Shown here: piece after piece, positions 12,960 through 26,366 of the stretch
How the letters are laid out: the number at the start of each line of letters is the position of its first letter
How positions within the stretch are numbered: position 1 is the first letter of the stretch
Source of the DNA: Acanthochromis polyacanthus
Taxonomy: Eukaryota > Chordata > Actinopteri > Pomacentridae
Direction: 5' to 3'
NCBI RefSeq assembly: GCF_021347895.1
Contig: NC_067127.1
Span: forward strand, 15,410,984 to 15,474,983
DNA length: 64,000 bases
The notes under the pieces: model-generated
Seen by the model: the letters and a program-made list of their open reading frames with translations, nothing else
Databases searched by the model: none
Told to the model about the DNA's origin: nothing
Position numbers and translations under genes: made by a program

Positions 12960-15900
12960 TCAACCACACATTGTCATATAAAGCCACTACAGATGTGAGA
13001 AATAAACTTAGACAAACAGAAAAGAGGAGCAACTTTGTATTGAGATTTCCTTTTAAAAGACAACTCACCTCTGTGAGACTCATCTCAGCCACTCCTGATC
13101 CCTCCTTGTCAAAATGCTGGAAAGATCCTGTTAAATGTACAATTTGTTAATTCTGTTGTATATGCTGCAACAGTATATATTTCAGTTAATGTAAACAACA
13201 AAATTACTTACTGAACATGGCTTCAAGTTTGACCAAGCAGCAGATGAAGTTGTCAAAGTCGATCATCTCATTCTCTGAATACCGAGCTACCAGAATCTGG
13301 TTCAGTGAGTTGTTCAGTTTAAAACCTACAAGAGGTGGTAAAAATTTAAAGTCAGGGCTGTAATGTTCATCTGTGAGTGTGAGTGCTAAATATAAACACT
13401 CTAAAGCAATATACCTGCTGCTTCCACAGCAAGCCGCATCTCATAAGAGCTCATGGCCCCTGATTTGTCGAGGTCAAACTGTCTAAAAATGACCTGGGAG
13501 ACAGAGAAACAAATGTAAAAAGAACTATAGAGATTCTAACTGTGTGTGACGTTTATTTATTTTATTTCACTCATTCTTACCAGCCACTTTCGGATCTTGT
13601 TCCAGAGGATCTGAAACTCCACCAGTCCTAAACGGGCACTACCATCTTTCTGGTAAACACTGTGTCAAGGGGCAAAACTACACACAAACACTGCTATGCT
13701 AAATGCATGTTTTTTTCCCGCAGCACAACAAAGATTCGATCCATTCATGCCTGATAAGTCAATAGGATACGTCCATCAGGTTGACCATGGTCCTACAGGA
13801 TTCAATACTGAAACCGTCAGTCTTCAAGTCCTGGTCTGAAATGGAAAAACACTGACGTGAAACAGACTGACTAACAAAAGCACGGCTACACAGAAGCTTG
13901 ATTTGGTTCAGGAAATAGATGTTGTGCACCCACCAGTGGAATTTACTATAGCAATGTGAGATTTATTGCCACTATAAAAACCTTCCAGCAGACATGAATT
14001 GTTCTAAAGATAACCAGGAAACTCACGGCGGGAGACGACTCTGTTTAGAATGGTCCTGAGCTCGTGAATAGAAATCTCCATGTCCTGGAAAAGCACAGAA
14101 GAAAAGGACATGTGGAAGTTTTTAGTTCAAGTAAGAACAACTTTTTTTTTTACTTTATAGAACCATTCTGGATATTTAGGCTTCTTATATTTTCTAAAAC
14201 TATTGCACAACAAACACTACTATTACTACCGCCAATGTCGGGGTTTTCCTGGTTCAGAATGGGCCTTTGGGGTCACTTAGAGTAAAAACAATGAATCTGT
14301 GTTAGCTTATTTGAATGAAATCTATTATTTTTGACCATATGACTACAAAAAATGGTTCTTTTACCAGGCTAAAACTTCTATGGGGGGGTCACAAAAGTCT
14401 CTCTATGCAGGAAAAAGCCTGAATACTACACATAAAAATAATATAAGTAGTGTCAGTAAGTAAAGACACAAATGACAGACCTACTTTTCAGAACCTACCT
14501 CTCCTGCTAGTTGAGCAAACATTGACTTAAATGAGTCATCGATGTCATCTTCTGTTATTTCCTCCTGTAGAAAAGCAAAAATAACAAGTCACTGGAGTGA
14601 AATCAGAAGCCTAAATATTGAATGCAACTAATACCATAGAATAAGATTTCAAAAGTGCTGGTCAGCTGTCACTGATACGTACATCATCTTTCAAATCGGC
14701 AGAGATTTCATCATCCAGTTCTCTGCAATTGACAAAAACACAGATATGAGATTTCCTTTCCCTACATTTAAAAAAAGCTGACATTAAAATCCCATTAACA
14801 TGACACGCACTCTGTTTCCGACTGCTTTTCAGTGAAGACTCTGAGGACAAAGTCGGCCTCTTTGCTGGGCTCGAAGGTGGAGGGGACGATGAGGTATTCT
14901 CCTGGCGGCAGACGCAGCCGAGTGCTCACCTCCCTGAGGTTGATGAAGGTCTCTGAGCGAGCGCAGGACGAATGGCTCAAAAAGAAATTCTTCTTCAAAT
15001 GGACGTTCTGGCAGCCTTTGTACTGAGGGCAGCAGGAAAAAACGTGTGGGTTTAGATGTAAGCAGGTTTTAGGATCCATCTGATTAAAATTGTATATGCT
15101 TTACATCACTGCCAACTATTGTAAAGGCATAGGAGAGCATATTTCTTCACCTCATTGTATTTCAATGAAAATGGACTTCATATAGGATGGAAATAAAGTA
15201 AAAATTTGCAATGTATGCAGGTTGGTTATAATGTGTAAAGTATGTGATATATTGATATAGCAATATTTTACGCAGGAAAAATGCTTTATAAACTAAAATA
15301 ACCAGCAGTATTGTAAAATACACAGTATTTTACATCTAATAGGCTACAACATGACTAATCTCCAGTGTAGTGCTGTGGGCCCTGCTGGCTTCAAAATAAA
15401 CAGTGAGAGAAAGTGATGCTCTGCTTACCTCTTCTGGAATCTGCAAAAGAAGACAGAGGAAACACAAATTAATTTAGACAATGTTATTAAAAAGTAACAT
15501 AATGTAAACAAGTCAGCAAACTACAGGAAAGGCAAACAGACAAGACTGATTTTCCATCTCTGTTCTCACCTCATAGAGAGCAAAGCCAATGGTGTGCATG
15601 TCCTGACCGTGGCGGCGATATCTGCGGCGATCCTTCTGCATGAGGGCGACTAAAAAACTACACGCCACCTCATCGTCCTCTGGGTCATCATCCTCCTCCA
15701 ACAACGTGATCTTATACTGAGGGTTGATCCAAAATGTGTCTGCACAGATGGTGATTTTATGTTAGTCTGTTTTATAGTCCCAGAGCTCATTAGACAATGT
15801 GTTTACACTTTAGCTCTGTAGTTGCAGTTTTGCAGATGCTTTTTGCCCCAGTGACATTTTTGTTCACTGTGGGCTTATATTTCACTGCAATATAAAGTCC

Positions 15901-18900
15901 TGCATCTCTATGGAAACAAAATGACGAGAAGGAGAGACAACTGAAAACAGATTCTATGCAGTGCAAGAAAATTAAAAGTGCCACAAATGATTAAAAAATT
16001 AAGTACATTTTCTTTTAGAATTTATTTAACAAAAAAATGAAAACCCTGGAATCAACATGCACGTTATTGTTCCACAGGTGTTAATAATACTGGATAACAT
16101 AACAGCTGTACATACTTTAGATATTTTACAACTGACGATTTTTTATTTGTTTTTATATCTGCCTCCTATCTAGCCTAGCCGCGCTAGACCCATGTTCTGA
16201 AGACACAAGGGTCTAGGAACGCTCGACAGGGAGGGAGGTGGGCTAAAAGGTTGTCTTTCAAATCACTCTGCAGCAATTGGGTAGGTATACAACCAATCAG
16301 CGCAACGAATAGGCTGACGTAGTTCCTAGAGTGCCGGTGGATTGTGGCTAAGTCCCATTAGCTTCCCAACCAGCGAAGCCAACTGGTATATTAAGGATTT
16401 GCCATATCCCGTCGGCATAAGTCCAAATACGTCTTTCTTCTCAATGAAACACTTCAGTGCCGTCCTTTGATTATCTTTCAAGTTGAATTTTAGCTTCAAA
16501 TCTTTAAGGGCTGTGGCCGATAACTGTTTATTGTGCGCCGGTTGTTTCTGTCAGAATCGTTGCGCCTCTGTCGTCACTTAGTTACGCCCGCCTTCTGACT
16601 CTACACTTCATGGTGATTCATCCGGCCAGTTTTAGGAGAATCCAGCCTCGAGCCTTATGGAGGGTAACTAGACCCACCCTGGCAGAGAATTAAATTCGTT
16701 GCCGTGGGTTGTCTAGCGCGGCTAGGCTAACTCCTATCTCCTCTGAGGTAACACAACTTTAAGCTCAGCCCAGTTCAGCCAAAAAGTCCCTGAATTTTTA
16801 TCACATTACTGTCAGTTGCAGCGACCTCCCTAGTGGCTTCACAGCTGCACGAAGGAGCGCAGAATATTTAGTTTTTTTACAATATTTGGTTGGAGAAAAC
16901 TGTCTATTTTTGGCATTTTTTAAATGAGCAATGCTAGTAAATTTTAATAAAATACCATGATTTAAGCTTAGATTTGGATCATTTACCGGATGGAATGGCA
17001 TATCAGAGAAAGTTAAAAATCTATTTATTTTTTGGTGTTTTGCATTTTCTAGCTCTAAATAATGATTTCAACAGCAAACAACATGCTTATGGAACCCTGT
17101 GGGATGTTGGGGGATTCAGAGGGTTGAGCTGCTGTCACTTAACTATTGTGTTAGTTAATATTATCTAAGTCTTTCTGTACACTTAAACATTAAAAGGTAA
17201 TTTTGTTGTTATATGGTTGTGACTCACTGGGATGGTTCCTGCAGCCCCCGGCGGTGCTTCCTCTCCTCCACGTCCCGTAGAACTTGATGGTGTTCCAGTG
17301 GCTGAGGCTGTCCTCGCTGAGAACATCTGGAGTCAAGTTGCAGATCTCCAGTCGAGAAAACTGCCTCATGAAATCACTGAAGGACATCCTGCATGATGAA
17401 AGTGAGACGAAATATGAAACTTTTTGAAGTTTTAAAGATGCTACTGTCATATGGAGCCAGGAGACAGCACATTACACCTTAATAATCTGTACAATAAGCG
17501 TAAAAACAAGATTCCGGCAAATTCTGTCCTGTTTAATGTGCATTTGTACGGATTTAATAGACAATATAAAGCATGATTATAAGTGAGCTTTAGAGGTTTT
17601 CTTGGGTAAATTTTGCCACCTAGAGGAACACCTTCCTTGGGTGTACTTTCATCCTTTCTGTTTCCATTGCGATGTTGGATCCACCGACTTCACAGGGAAA
17701 TAATTTAGCAATAGCTTTAACCACAGTGTCAATTTTGACCGACAACAAAGAGCTACTGGATGCAGCTTGAGTGAAGATGGTTGATTGTGTTAGTCAATAT
17801 GTGAAATTCACTTTGTTGGCAAGGACACTGAAGAGAGGAAGATTGTTGCTTAAACAGGACATCTTGAAGTTTGTCTTCCTCAAGTTAACTAATCAGCATC
17901 AAGTCTCGCAAAGCATTTTTTAGGGCAGCTTAAAAATACTCCTGAGTAGGTATTTTTTTGCCCTCAAAAATGACCCTGAAAGAAGTTCTACGGGGTGGAG
18001 TTCAAGCAGTCAGAACATGCACAAAGATGTAACACCAGGAGTTCGGCAAACTCAGGCTACCTGTTTCCCCATTTCAGTCGTTGCGCTATGCTAAGCTAAC
18101 AGTCTCCTAGTGGTAGTGTTTTAAAATCAGCAAACAAACACCAGAGTGGTAAGAATCTTCTCATCTAACTCTAGCTCAAAGAATCAAATTTTGCAAAAAT
18201 TTGAAGAGTTCCTTTAAAATCAGTCCACTATAGAAAAGTTCCCATACTCTGACATCCTACCAAAACTCTCCATCTTCCATCTGAAGATGCAGATCTTCTC
18301 GTTCAGAAGGGTCGATGTCATCCCATTCAGGGGCGCTGCAGATGACACGACAAAGCAAAGGGAGATGATGTAACAAAAGGAACAGATGAAAACTTTTTGT
18401 ACATCGTTATATTTACACTTGGGCACACTCACTTGTCACTCCAGGCACCAGTCCACTCCACCTGACCCCAAGGGTTACGTATTCTGATCAGGCGCACCAT
18501 GTCGCCATGGTAATCCACCTACATAAACAACAATGCAACAGGAAATGTAGTCATAACTAGTGTGCACGATGACAACTGAGCTAAGATGAATGAGTCATAC
18601 ACTGACAGACCTCCTTCAGTCCAGTGACCGAGTAGGCGTGGCCTTTGACGAGCTTCTTGAACGTCACAGCCTCCATGTCGAAGGCACTGGTGATCTGTAC
18701 GAAAACAACACAATTATTGCATGTGAGTATGAATGCCCAGAAATAAATAGAGAAAATAATGTGAGTGGCCTTCTCAGGATGTAATATTGATCTTGGTGGT
18801 GTGCTCATGGTTTTTTTTTTAGCACCTACATCGATAGAGCAACCCAGCAGGGAGCCTCTCTCCAGGGCTTTGCTGATTATCCTGTACAGATTTCTGGGAG

Positions 18901-20345
18901 CCTTGCGGAGCTCGTACATCTCAGAAACTCCACCGGTGAAGTCCTCGAAGCCTTCAGTGGTGCTTCCCCCAGACAGAGCCTCATAAGAGCCATTCAGCCT
19001 GACAGCACATTAGGAACACATTTCAGTTTGATCGCCCTGAACAGCAGCACTTCACAGTATGACTTCCTGCTAAATACACTTATACTGAATAATGCAGAAA
19101 CTGCGCAGAAGCTTTCAATACAATACCTACTTGGCATAAGCTTTCTCCAAGAGTGCACTCCAGAACTCATTGCCCTCCGCTGAATGGACAAACATGAGCT
19201 CCCCGTCTTTGACAGGCAATCTGTCATCAATCACAACATCTACCCAGTCGCCAAACTGCCAGAACTGCAACACAGAGCAATAATCAAGAACTCCATCTAT
19301 CTAAATTGCTTGGAAAGGAAAAGAAAAGAGCAGAAGATGATCTGAAAGTACCTGGAAGTGGAAGATTCCAGCGTAATCATCTTGGAAGGACTGACCGTGC
19401 GGAACAACCCGGTGAAGAAGCCTCTCGTTCAGGGTGAGAGAGCCGATGGCTGCTAAGAGCCAGCAGTCGCCTGCAAGTGAGAAGAAGCATTTAGCAACCT
19501 CCATCTAAGTGTTTCTACTGTTTAGTAGAACAGTTTTCACATCAAGTACTCACCCAGAGCTCCCTGACAGATGTCTGTTCTGGTGGCGCCACCCACGATA
19601 AACTGAGGGTTGTCCGTCAGTTCCTATAGAAAAATTTAATGTCCAAAATCAACTTCTCCAACAAATGAAGACATCTATGATTTACTTTGAGGCGCCACTT
19701 CTTTCAAATCATTGCTTTTCTTGCACATATGTGCCAGGTTCCTATGTTTTAATGAGGCACTGTAAACACATGTCACAGCGAGGGAGCGGTCAGAGAATGC
19801 TATGAGGTAACAACAGCTGCAGTGGCCTGAGAAGTTCCTGTCCCTACTTGTCCTATTCTGTCTGAGCCTGCAGACACCACATGAGACAGTGTCACCGATA
19901 TGTTTGTTTATATGAGATTTAAGTTCCAGACATCACCAGCAACAGTCAATAACTACATGCCAGTTGTGAAATACTGCAAGAAAATGATTCAAAACAGTAA
20001 TCGGTTTATCTGTAGTCTTGTGTCTGGATGTGTAAATGCTGGCACAGAAAGTGTGTTTGTGATTTCATGCACCCACATAAATCAAAAGTATGGTCTTACC
20101 GTGGGCCTCATCCACTCCACATCTCTAGTTTTAGAGGAATACGGTGCGAGTTCCTTAAAGCCCAGAGATGGAGGCTCAGCAGGGAAACAGGGGTCTTCAA
20201 ACAGGCTGCCAGACTCCACACACTCCTGCTTCAGCGCCTCGTAGTCCTGGTTGTTGAAGTGCACAGCCTGGTCCTTGGAGCCCATGCCTTCTGCCCGCAG
20301 CCTGTTGGCCTGTATGCTTGCAGATATCCCTCCAGCCGGATACAT
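12960..20345 (-). CDS. Classical calpain, calpain-1/11 type, large catalytic subunit
   Basis: Calcium-activated cytosolic cysteine protease. The 21 coding exons are, 5' to 3': 20345-20100, 19623-19554, 19470-19352, 19264-19131, 18998-18830, 18694-18611, 18518-18433, 18335-18261, 17388-17228, 15739-15570, 15440-15429, 15022-14811, 14722-14683, 14564-14499, 14084-14027, 13835-13771, 13649-13581, 13493-13415, 13325-13212, 13127-13069, 12986-12960. They join in phase to 704 residues; calpains 1 and 2 have about 700-714. The catalytic triad is intact: Cys108 in GDCWLLAA, His265 in [11 protein letters not shown], Asn289 in RIRNPWG. A C2-like domain with an acidic loop ([12 protein letters not shown]) and a penta-EF domain follow ([12 protein letters not shown]). 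ELRKAP followed by [13 protein letters not shown] favours calpain-1/11 over calpain-2. mrpl14 next door suggests orthology to CAPN11, which lies near MRPL14 in human; capn1 is the alternative. Exon 1 starts one base before the ATG. Confidence 0.93.
13650..13770 (-). other. U12-type intron in the capn1/11-like gene
   Basis: The donor after LMD reads gtatccta, close to the minor-spliceosome consensus RTATCCTT, and CCTTGAC (plus-strand positions 13664-13670) stands close to the AG acceptor as a U12 branch site. The intron is 121 bp and lies in phase 0 in the penta-EF domain, the same place as in the two other calpains here. Confidence 0.75.
16171..16730. mobile_element. Non-autonomous hAT-type element with 8-bp target duplication
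   Basis: A 560-bp block in a calpain intron is bounded by inverted ends TAGCCTAGCCGCGCTAGAC and the complement of GTCTAGCGCGGCTAGGCTA. It is flanked on both sides by the identical octamer CTCCTATC (16163-16170 and 16731-16738). An 8-bp duplication is the mark of the hAT superfamily. No transposase frame is present. The perfect flanking repeat suggests a fairly recent insertion. Confidence 0.8.
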
Positions 20346-21060
20346 ACTGGTGAAAGATAAAAATATGGAGCTGGTGGGTGGGTATGCACGCTGCCGCCTA
20401 TAAATAGCCACAAGCTAATCAGCAACACCCTCTTGTCTAAGAGTTACAGCACAGCAGTCAGGAGTAGGATGTGTGTTTAGCAAAAAAAAAAGAAGTCTGC
20501 TTTCAGCTAATTGGAAACCCCATGTTCCACAACTGCATTATGTAGTTAGTCTGCAAGCAGCACAAAGCTGGAGCCAGAAAAGAAACTGAGTTTAGAGCCT
20601 GAGGGTTCTTATTCATTCATTACAGTTTTGGTCTAAGTGGCCTAAAAACCTTAAAAACTGAGCTTTGTGTGTTGCGATTCTTGCATTTTTAGCCTCTATA
20701 GGCTTTAATTTTACTACATTTAGGCCAACAAAATAATAATTACATAAATATTCAGCACTTTGTCAAATCATTAACAGCATCATGATGGGAAATAAAGGAT
20801 TGTTAAGCAATTAACTGACTGACTGTGTGAAGTGATTAAAAAAGACATTTTTGTTTTCTGTGTTCAATTATTTTTAGAGTAATGAGGTTCACATTGTTCA
20901 AACTCATGGCTCCAGTATTTCCAAATTCCAGGCTAAAGCCCAGCAGCAAGAAATGATTCCTTACCAATTTATATAATAGAACTAAATAATAACCAAGTGA
21001 ATTTCCCTGCTTTAACCTCAAGAATTAATGGTGGGTGGTGGCATATAAACCCAAAGGAAA

Positions 21061-22139
21061 TACACTACCATTCAAAAGTTTGGGGTCAAACAGACAATTT
21101 CATGTTTTCCATTAAAACGCACACTTTTATTCATGTGCCAACATAACTGCACAATGATTTTCTAATCATCAATTAGCCTTTCAACACATTAGCTAACACA
21201 GCGTTTTTACTATATGATCAAAATGACAAAAGTCAGATTAAAAAAAGACAAAAAAACAACACAAAATATTGTGAAAGTGAGACACAAAACGTCCAAAAAA
21301 TTAGACAAAAGACACGAAATGAAACAAAAAAAAGAGACAAGTTACAAAGTGACAAAAAATGGATGAACTACAAAAACGAAAAGAAAAAAGACAAAACAGC
21401 ACTCAAAGCAACGAATGAAGCAGAACACAAAATGACAAAAAAAAGAGACAAAAACACAAGCGAGACAAAAAGGAAACACAAAACGACAAAAACGAGAAAG
21501 AAAACGACAAAAGTCAGACAAAAAATAACAAAAACTAGGCAAAATATTACAAAAATACATAAAATGAGAAAAACAAGACATAAAATGACAAGACATTTGA
21601 CAAGTGGCACAAAACAAAACAAAAATTAGACAAAAATTAGAGAGAAAAGTTAAAAAATGACAAAAAACGGACAAATGCCAAAAAGAGACAAAAAACACAA
21701 AAAGACAAAAACGGCACACGAAACAACGAATAGAGCAAAACACAACATCACAGAAATTAGAGAAAAACATAAGCGAGATGGAAAGGAAACACAAAACGAC
21801 AAAAACATGAGACGAAAGTTTGACAAATGTCAAGACAAAAACAACAAAAACAAAACTAAATGTTACAAAAATAAGACAAAAATGACAAAAGAACAATAAG
21901 CAATCTAGTATTTTACTTTATGATCAAAACAACTTATTCTTTTAAATAAAATTATTTAGAATTCATAGTTTTACTAATTTATAATCTGCATTTAGTGTCT
22001 TCTCTGGGCAGCATGTTTGACACCCCTGGCCTAAACTGTATTTCTGATTGATTTAATGTCATCTGTATTGAAAAAAAAAAGGTTTTCTTTACAAAAATTA
22101 GGACATTTCTAAGTGACCCCAAACTTTTGGACAGTAGTG
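21061..22139. mobile_element. Tc1-like non-autonomous element swollen by an internal A-rich array
   Basis: The ends are inverted copies: left CACTACCATTCAAAAGTTTG, right CCAAACTTTTGGACAGTAGTG. The left inner part (gcacaatgattttctaatcatc) matches the 349-bp element at 26.0 kb, so both belong to one MITE family. The middle of this copy is filled with an ACAAAA/GACAAAA array and holds no real coding frame. Confidence 0.7.
21230..21895. repeat. Degenerate ACAAAA-type minisatellite
   Basis: About 660 bp almost free of T on the plus strand, built from variants of (a)gacaaaaa, acaaaac and gagacaaaa. Long open frames on both strands are by-products of the skewed composition, giving Lys/Thr-rich or Phe/Val/Cys-rich low-complexity peptides, and are not genes. 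Confidence 0.85.
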
Positions 22140-23393
22140 CATGCTGCTGTGGAAACCTTAGTTATAAACAGACAGAAATAAAAGCTGCATAGACATGTTA
22201 TTGTTATAGAGACACAATCTAGGCATGAAAACAGGAAAGAGGATGATGGAGAAACGCAAGATAATAACCACCACCTTAAACACAACAAATCCAGGAATAA
22301 CAAAGAAGTTGGAAATATGATACCTGGTGTTTTTGGGCAGGCTGAGAGGAAGAATGAGACAGAAAGGAGAGAGAAAGAGGTCATCATTGGCAATTTAGTG
22401 AAGACAAAATGCTTTTGTGTTTGGACTGAATTGGAGAAAGGGCCTGAAAGAACATTCACAACATCTGTGCTTGATTTTTTTTTCTGCCAGAAAGCTTCAC
22501 AGATTTGAACCAGAAATCTAATATGCTAAAAAAAATGCTCGATTTGAAGTTGGATTGCCCTCTCTGAATCAGTGCTGGAACCTGGAACAAAGGGACGAAC
22601 TCTGCGGCTCTGCTCCACTCTAAAGGAATCCTAATGAGTTGAGTTTGGTAAACAGTAGAGACAGTCAAAGTAAGAGAGGAGGGGGGGACTTGGACTACAC
22701 TAAAGCAGAGAGGGACTAGAAGAAAGATGACTCAGCGGGAGATGGTGTTGGCATGCTCTGCTTTTGCTTTTGATAGAAACAAGGACTTTGTTGACAGCCC
22801 CCTACCCTGAGGCCCCACATGCCTGTAGAGTCTGCAGGAATGTCTCTCTGCTCTGTCAAACCACTGACAAAAAGGATATCTCTCTTTAAGCTGATCCATG
22901 CAGCACTGTGACCATGATGTCATCTATAGGACTACAACCTCAACAATACCCCAAACACAACAGGCTGGAGCGAGCACTGGTGTCCCCTCCTCTCTGAGCA
23001 AAGCTGCACTGATGTGGGCCACTTTGTGAAATCCTTTGTGAAATCCTTTGTGAATTCAGAGGCCTATCAAAGGTCCCAGTATGTCAGGCATGCATAAGCT
23101 CAGCAGCACCTGTTCAGAAGTCCAAGCAGGACTGTTTTTACGCGCACCGGCCTGCAGCAGTCATTTCAAAGATTTCTCACAACAGTAGATGACTTATTCC
23201 ACTCTGAGGGTAGAATCTGAATGAAATCTTTGAGTCTGAATGAGACAGCTGGTACTGTGTTTATTATTAGAGCTTCACTGAGCAGGATCTTGCAAACACT
23301 CCGCCACTGTGGCCTGCGCTACAATAAAACCACCCGGCACCGTTAACCTCCTCAACGCGTTTATTCAGATAAAAGCAAAGCGACAGCACTCAC

Positions 23394-23450
23394 CACCGCT
23401 GAGAAGGTAAACTCAGATCTCCTCCAGGGTCAGTCTCTGAGCGATAATCG
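23394..23450 (-). other. Probable 5' untranslated exon of the capn1/11-like gene
   Basis: On the minus strand CTCAGCGGTG|gtgagtgct is a good donor, and the region to its right (to about 23,640) is GC-rich for this window, as expected at a promoter. Classical calpain genes in this position would need a start upstream of the coding exon, whose acceptor lies one base before the ATG. The 5' limit of the exon is not visible and no TATA box is seen. Confidence 0.4.
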
Positions 23451-23768
23451 TGGAAGTCGGTGAATCTGTGAAAGGGGGCAGTGGTTTGGTCAGGGCGCAG
23501 GTCCAACCCTGTCCACTGCGCGCACAAACACGCAAGATCCGAGGAAGACCAGCCCCTGCAGGAGGAGGAGCCATGCAGTTCCAGACCTCACCACTCAAGG
23601 CGCCAAAGAGCCCCACACCGTCTGAGAATTCGGAATAATTTATTTACAATCAGGAATCAGTGCCTACAGGAACCCTGGGGACAATCTTGCTTGTAGGGTT
23701 CCTGAATGAATCTTTAACTCTGTAAGACCAAATACAGAAAAAAGAGCAATGGAAGAATAAGATAAGCA

Positions 23769-23936
<168 letters not shown>

Positions 23937-24158
23937 AATATAGATATGCTTATGTTATTCTTTTAAATATATGTTTTTTGTAAAATATGTATAAAAATAT
24001 ACAAAATATAATATATATTTTCATTTTTTTTCTATAATTGGGTTTGTATATATATGGATACATAAATGTATATATAAACAATAAAACAATTGTTTATTTT
24101 ATTATTATGAAATTATTTTTTAGTTAAAGAAAATAATAATTAAAAAAATAAAACAATT

Positions 24159-24161
<3 letters not shown>

Positions 24162-24227
<66 letters not shown>
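24162..24227. repeat. (AT)n microsatellite
   Basis: About 32 uninterrupted AT dinucleotides inside a very AT-rich block. Confidence 0.97.
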
Positions 24228-24232
<5 letters not shown>

Positions 24233-25679
24233 TTCTTTTACATCAAATCATGTGTGCCATAATTATTAACACTCCTGATGTTAATACTTTGTATAACTCT
24301 CTTTTTGCCAACAAAACAGCACCTAATCTTCTCCTATAATACATCTTTCAACAATTTTCAGTGTGAGAGTATGCTTCTGCAATAAAAATTGAATTTATTT
24401 TAAAGTTTTCAACACATCTTAACCAGCGGTGCCAATAATAATTATGGAGGGCACTCTCTCTAACTGTCACCTGTGTGAACCTACGCGAGGATCTGTGTCA
24501 ATCCTCTGACTAACGCCTGCAGCCTTAAATGACTGTCACCTTAGAGATAAAGTGTAGTAAATGACTGCAGTGGTTAAAGGTCTCCTGTCACCACGCCTAT
24601 CAGCCTGATAGCTGATGACAGACGAATAAAGTTTTGATACGCTCCTTTATTTGGTTTGTGTCACAGCTCATACACCATATTTAGAGATACTTGTTGAAAG
24701 GTGGAGCACTGATGCATTTACTATCAAATAATATGATTATGTTATTTGAAGGTCTTGAAGCTTTCCTTAGGGGTGGGATTCTACATAAACGTAATATTTT
24801 TAGCCAAATTTAGACCAGTTCCATTTTGCACCTTTCTTCTTACTCATTTCATGCAACTTAGCTGTTGATACTTCTGGTGAGTTGATTGGTCACTGTCAGT
24901 CTTCAGACCACACCCTGTTATGTCAAGTTATTACAAATTTGTAGAAGTTTTTCAGCAACTTTAAAGCTCTGATCAGTATTTTTATGTTAGTTTTGAATAC
25001 AATGATTATGTAGAATGTCAAAAGAGTCACTTGTCTTTACATAAAATTGTCATCCAAATCAGCGGTTTCCTCTTAGCTGTACAGCGTTGTAATGTTATTC
25101 ACCTTGTTTTGTTGTCAATCTGCAACTTGAGTCATTGAGCATTATTGTTCCTAATTGCTGGAAAAAAAATGAAATTCAAGTTGAGGCAACTTTTAGAAAT
25201 GTGGTTGAGAGTAAAAATGATTGAAAATGTAAACTTACATTGGGTTCAAGATTTGAAGTACCCACTCGTATCTTAAATTGTTGAGACATGTTAGAACTAA
25301 TTAAAATTAGCCTTGACTGCAGAGGAAAAGCTAATTTGACTATTTCAAAATAATTCGTTTCTTGAACATCATCTTTTGGAATGCTGTCTTAAAAGAACCT
25401 AAGATCTAAAGAACTGAAGCAAACTGTTAGGTTCATTTTTTTTGTACTTTATTTTATTTTATTTTTTAGCCCAGACATCTGCTACAGAATGTACAGTGGT
25501 TTCTGGATAAAGAGCGCAGGTGTTTTAAAAAGCTCTAGCAAACACATATAGTACACTACATGGGTACAGAAATAGGATGGTGAACACAGTGGAACCTTTA
25601 GCTGCTACAAAAAACAGACAAAGAAAGAAATTGTTGCGGGGTGGCACTGGTACAGTATCAAACACTGTTGTATCACAGA

Positions 25680-25905
25680 AAGAAAATTCTGTGTATGTTT
25701 CTTTGTGCCTGGGTGGGTTTTCTCCAGATGCTCCAGCCTCTCCTGCCAGTCGGAAGACATGTATGATGGATTAAATGGCCATTCTAAATTAGATTACTTT
25801 CTATCTGTGTGGGTGTACAACGGCTCTCGTCCAGTGTCAGCTGGGAAAGATTCCAGCCCTCTGCAACCTGCTACAAGATGAAACAGCTAATGGATGGATA
25901 CAGAG
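25680..25905 (+). repeat. Degenerate teleost interspersed repeat (retroposon-like)
   Basis: The order of motifs resembles a repeat common in fish genomes: a gggttttctccagatgctcc segment, then agacatgtatg, then tcagctgggaaagattccag, ending in atggatgga. The copy is diverged and noncoding. I base this on recollection of the family, not on a database match. Confidence 0.5.
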
Positions 25906-26017
25906 ATGCTCTTTTTCTCTATTATTGAAGCCTCATAGTTTAACTGAGATGAAAAATATGACCTAGCTAAGGTTGCAACTGTGGCAATTCTCAACATATT
26001 AAAATGCAACACAAACA

Positions 26018-26366
26018 TACACTACCCTTCAAAAGTTTAGAGACATCCTCATTTTTGAAAGAAAAGCAATTTTGTTTCAATGAAGATAACATTAAATGAA
26101 TCAGAAATACAGTGTACACATTGTTCATGTGGTAAATGACTCTTCTTCCTGGAAACGACTGATTTTTAATGGAATATCTGCATTGGGGTGCAGAGGAACA
26201 TTTCCAGCACTCATAACTCCTGTGTTCTAATGCTACATTGTGCTGAAAGACTAATTGATGATTAGAAAATCCTTGTGTAGTTATGTTAGCACATGAATAA
26301 AAGTGGGAGTTTTCATAGAAAACATGAAATTGTCTGAGTGACCCCAAACTTTTGACCAGTAGTGTA
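26018..26366. mobile_element. Tc1-like MITE, 349 bp
   Basis: Bounded by TACACTACCCTTCAAAAGTT on the left and AACTTTTGACCAGTAGTGTA on the right, imperfect inverted repeats that begin and end in TA, the Tc1/mariner target. Internal segments (ttcatgtggtaaatgact, gattagaaaatccttgtg) are noncoding. It is related to the larger element at 21.1-22.1 kb. Confidence 0.8.

Larger units (their letters stand above)
20347..23393 (-). other. Large 5' intron of the capn1/11-like gene
   Basis: Between the probable untranslated exon at 23.4 kb and the first coding exon lie about 3 kb without a coding exon. The stretch contains a Tc1-like non-autonomous element (21,061-22,139) with an internal A-rich array; the rest is unremarkable unique sequence. 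Confidence 0.45.

Noticed and set aside
21342..21896. A 184-codon minus-strand open frame rich in Phe, Val and Cys
   Set aside because: It is the reverse of the ACAAAA array; its length comes from composition, and it has no domain or splice context.
23413..23638. Open frames on both strands in the GC-rich block upstream of the calpain cluster
   Set aside because: They overlap each other, lack family resemblance and coincide with the likely promoter region.
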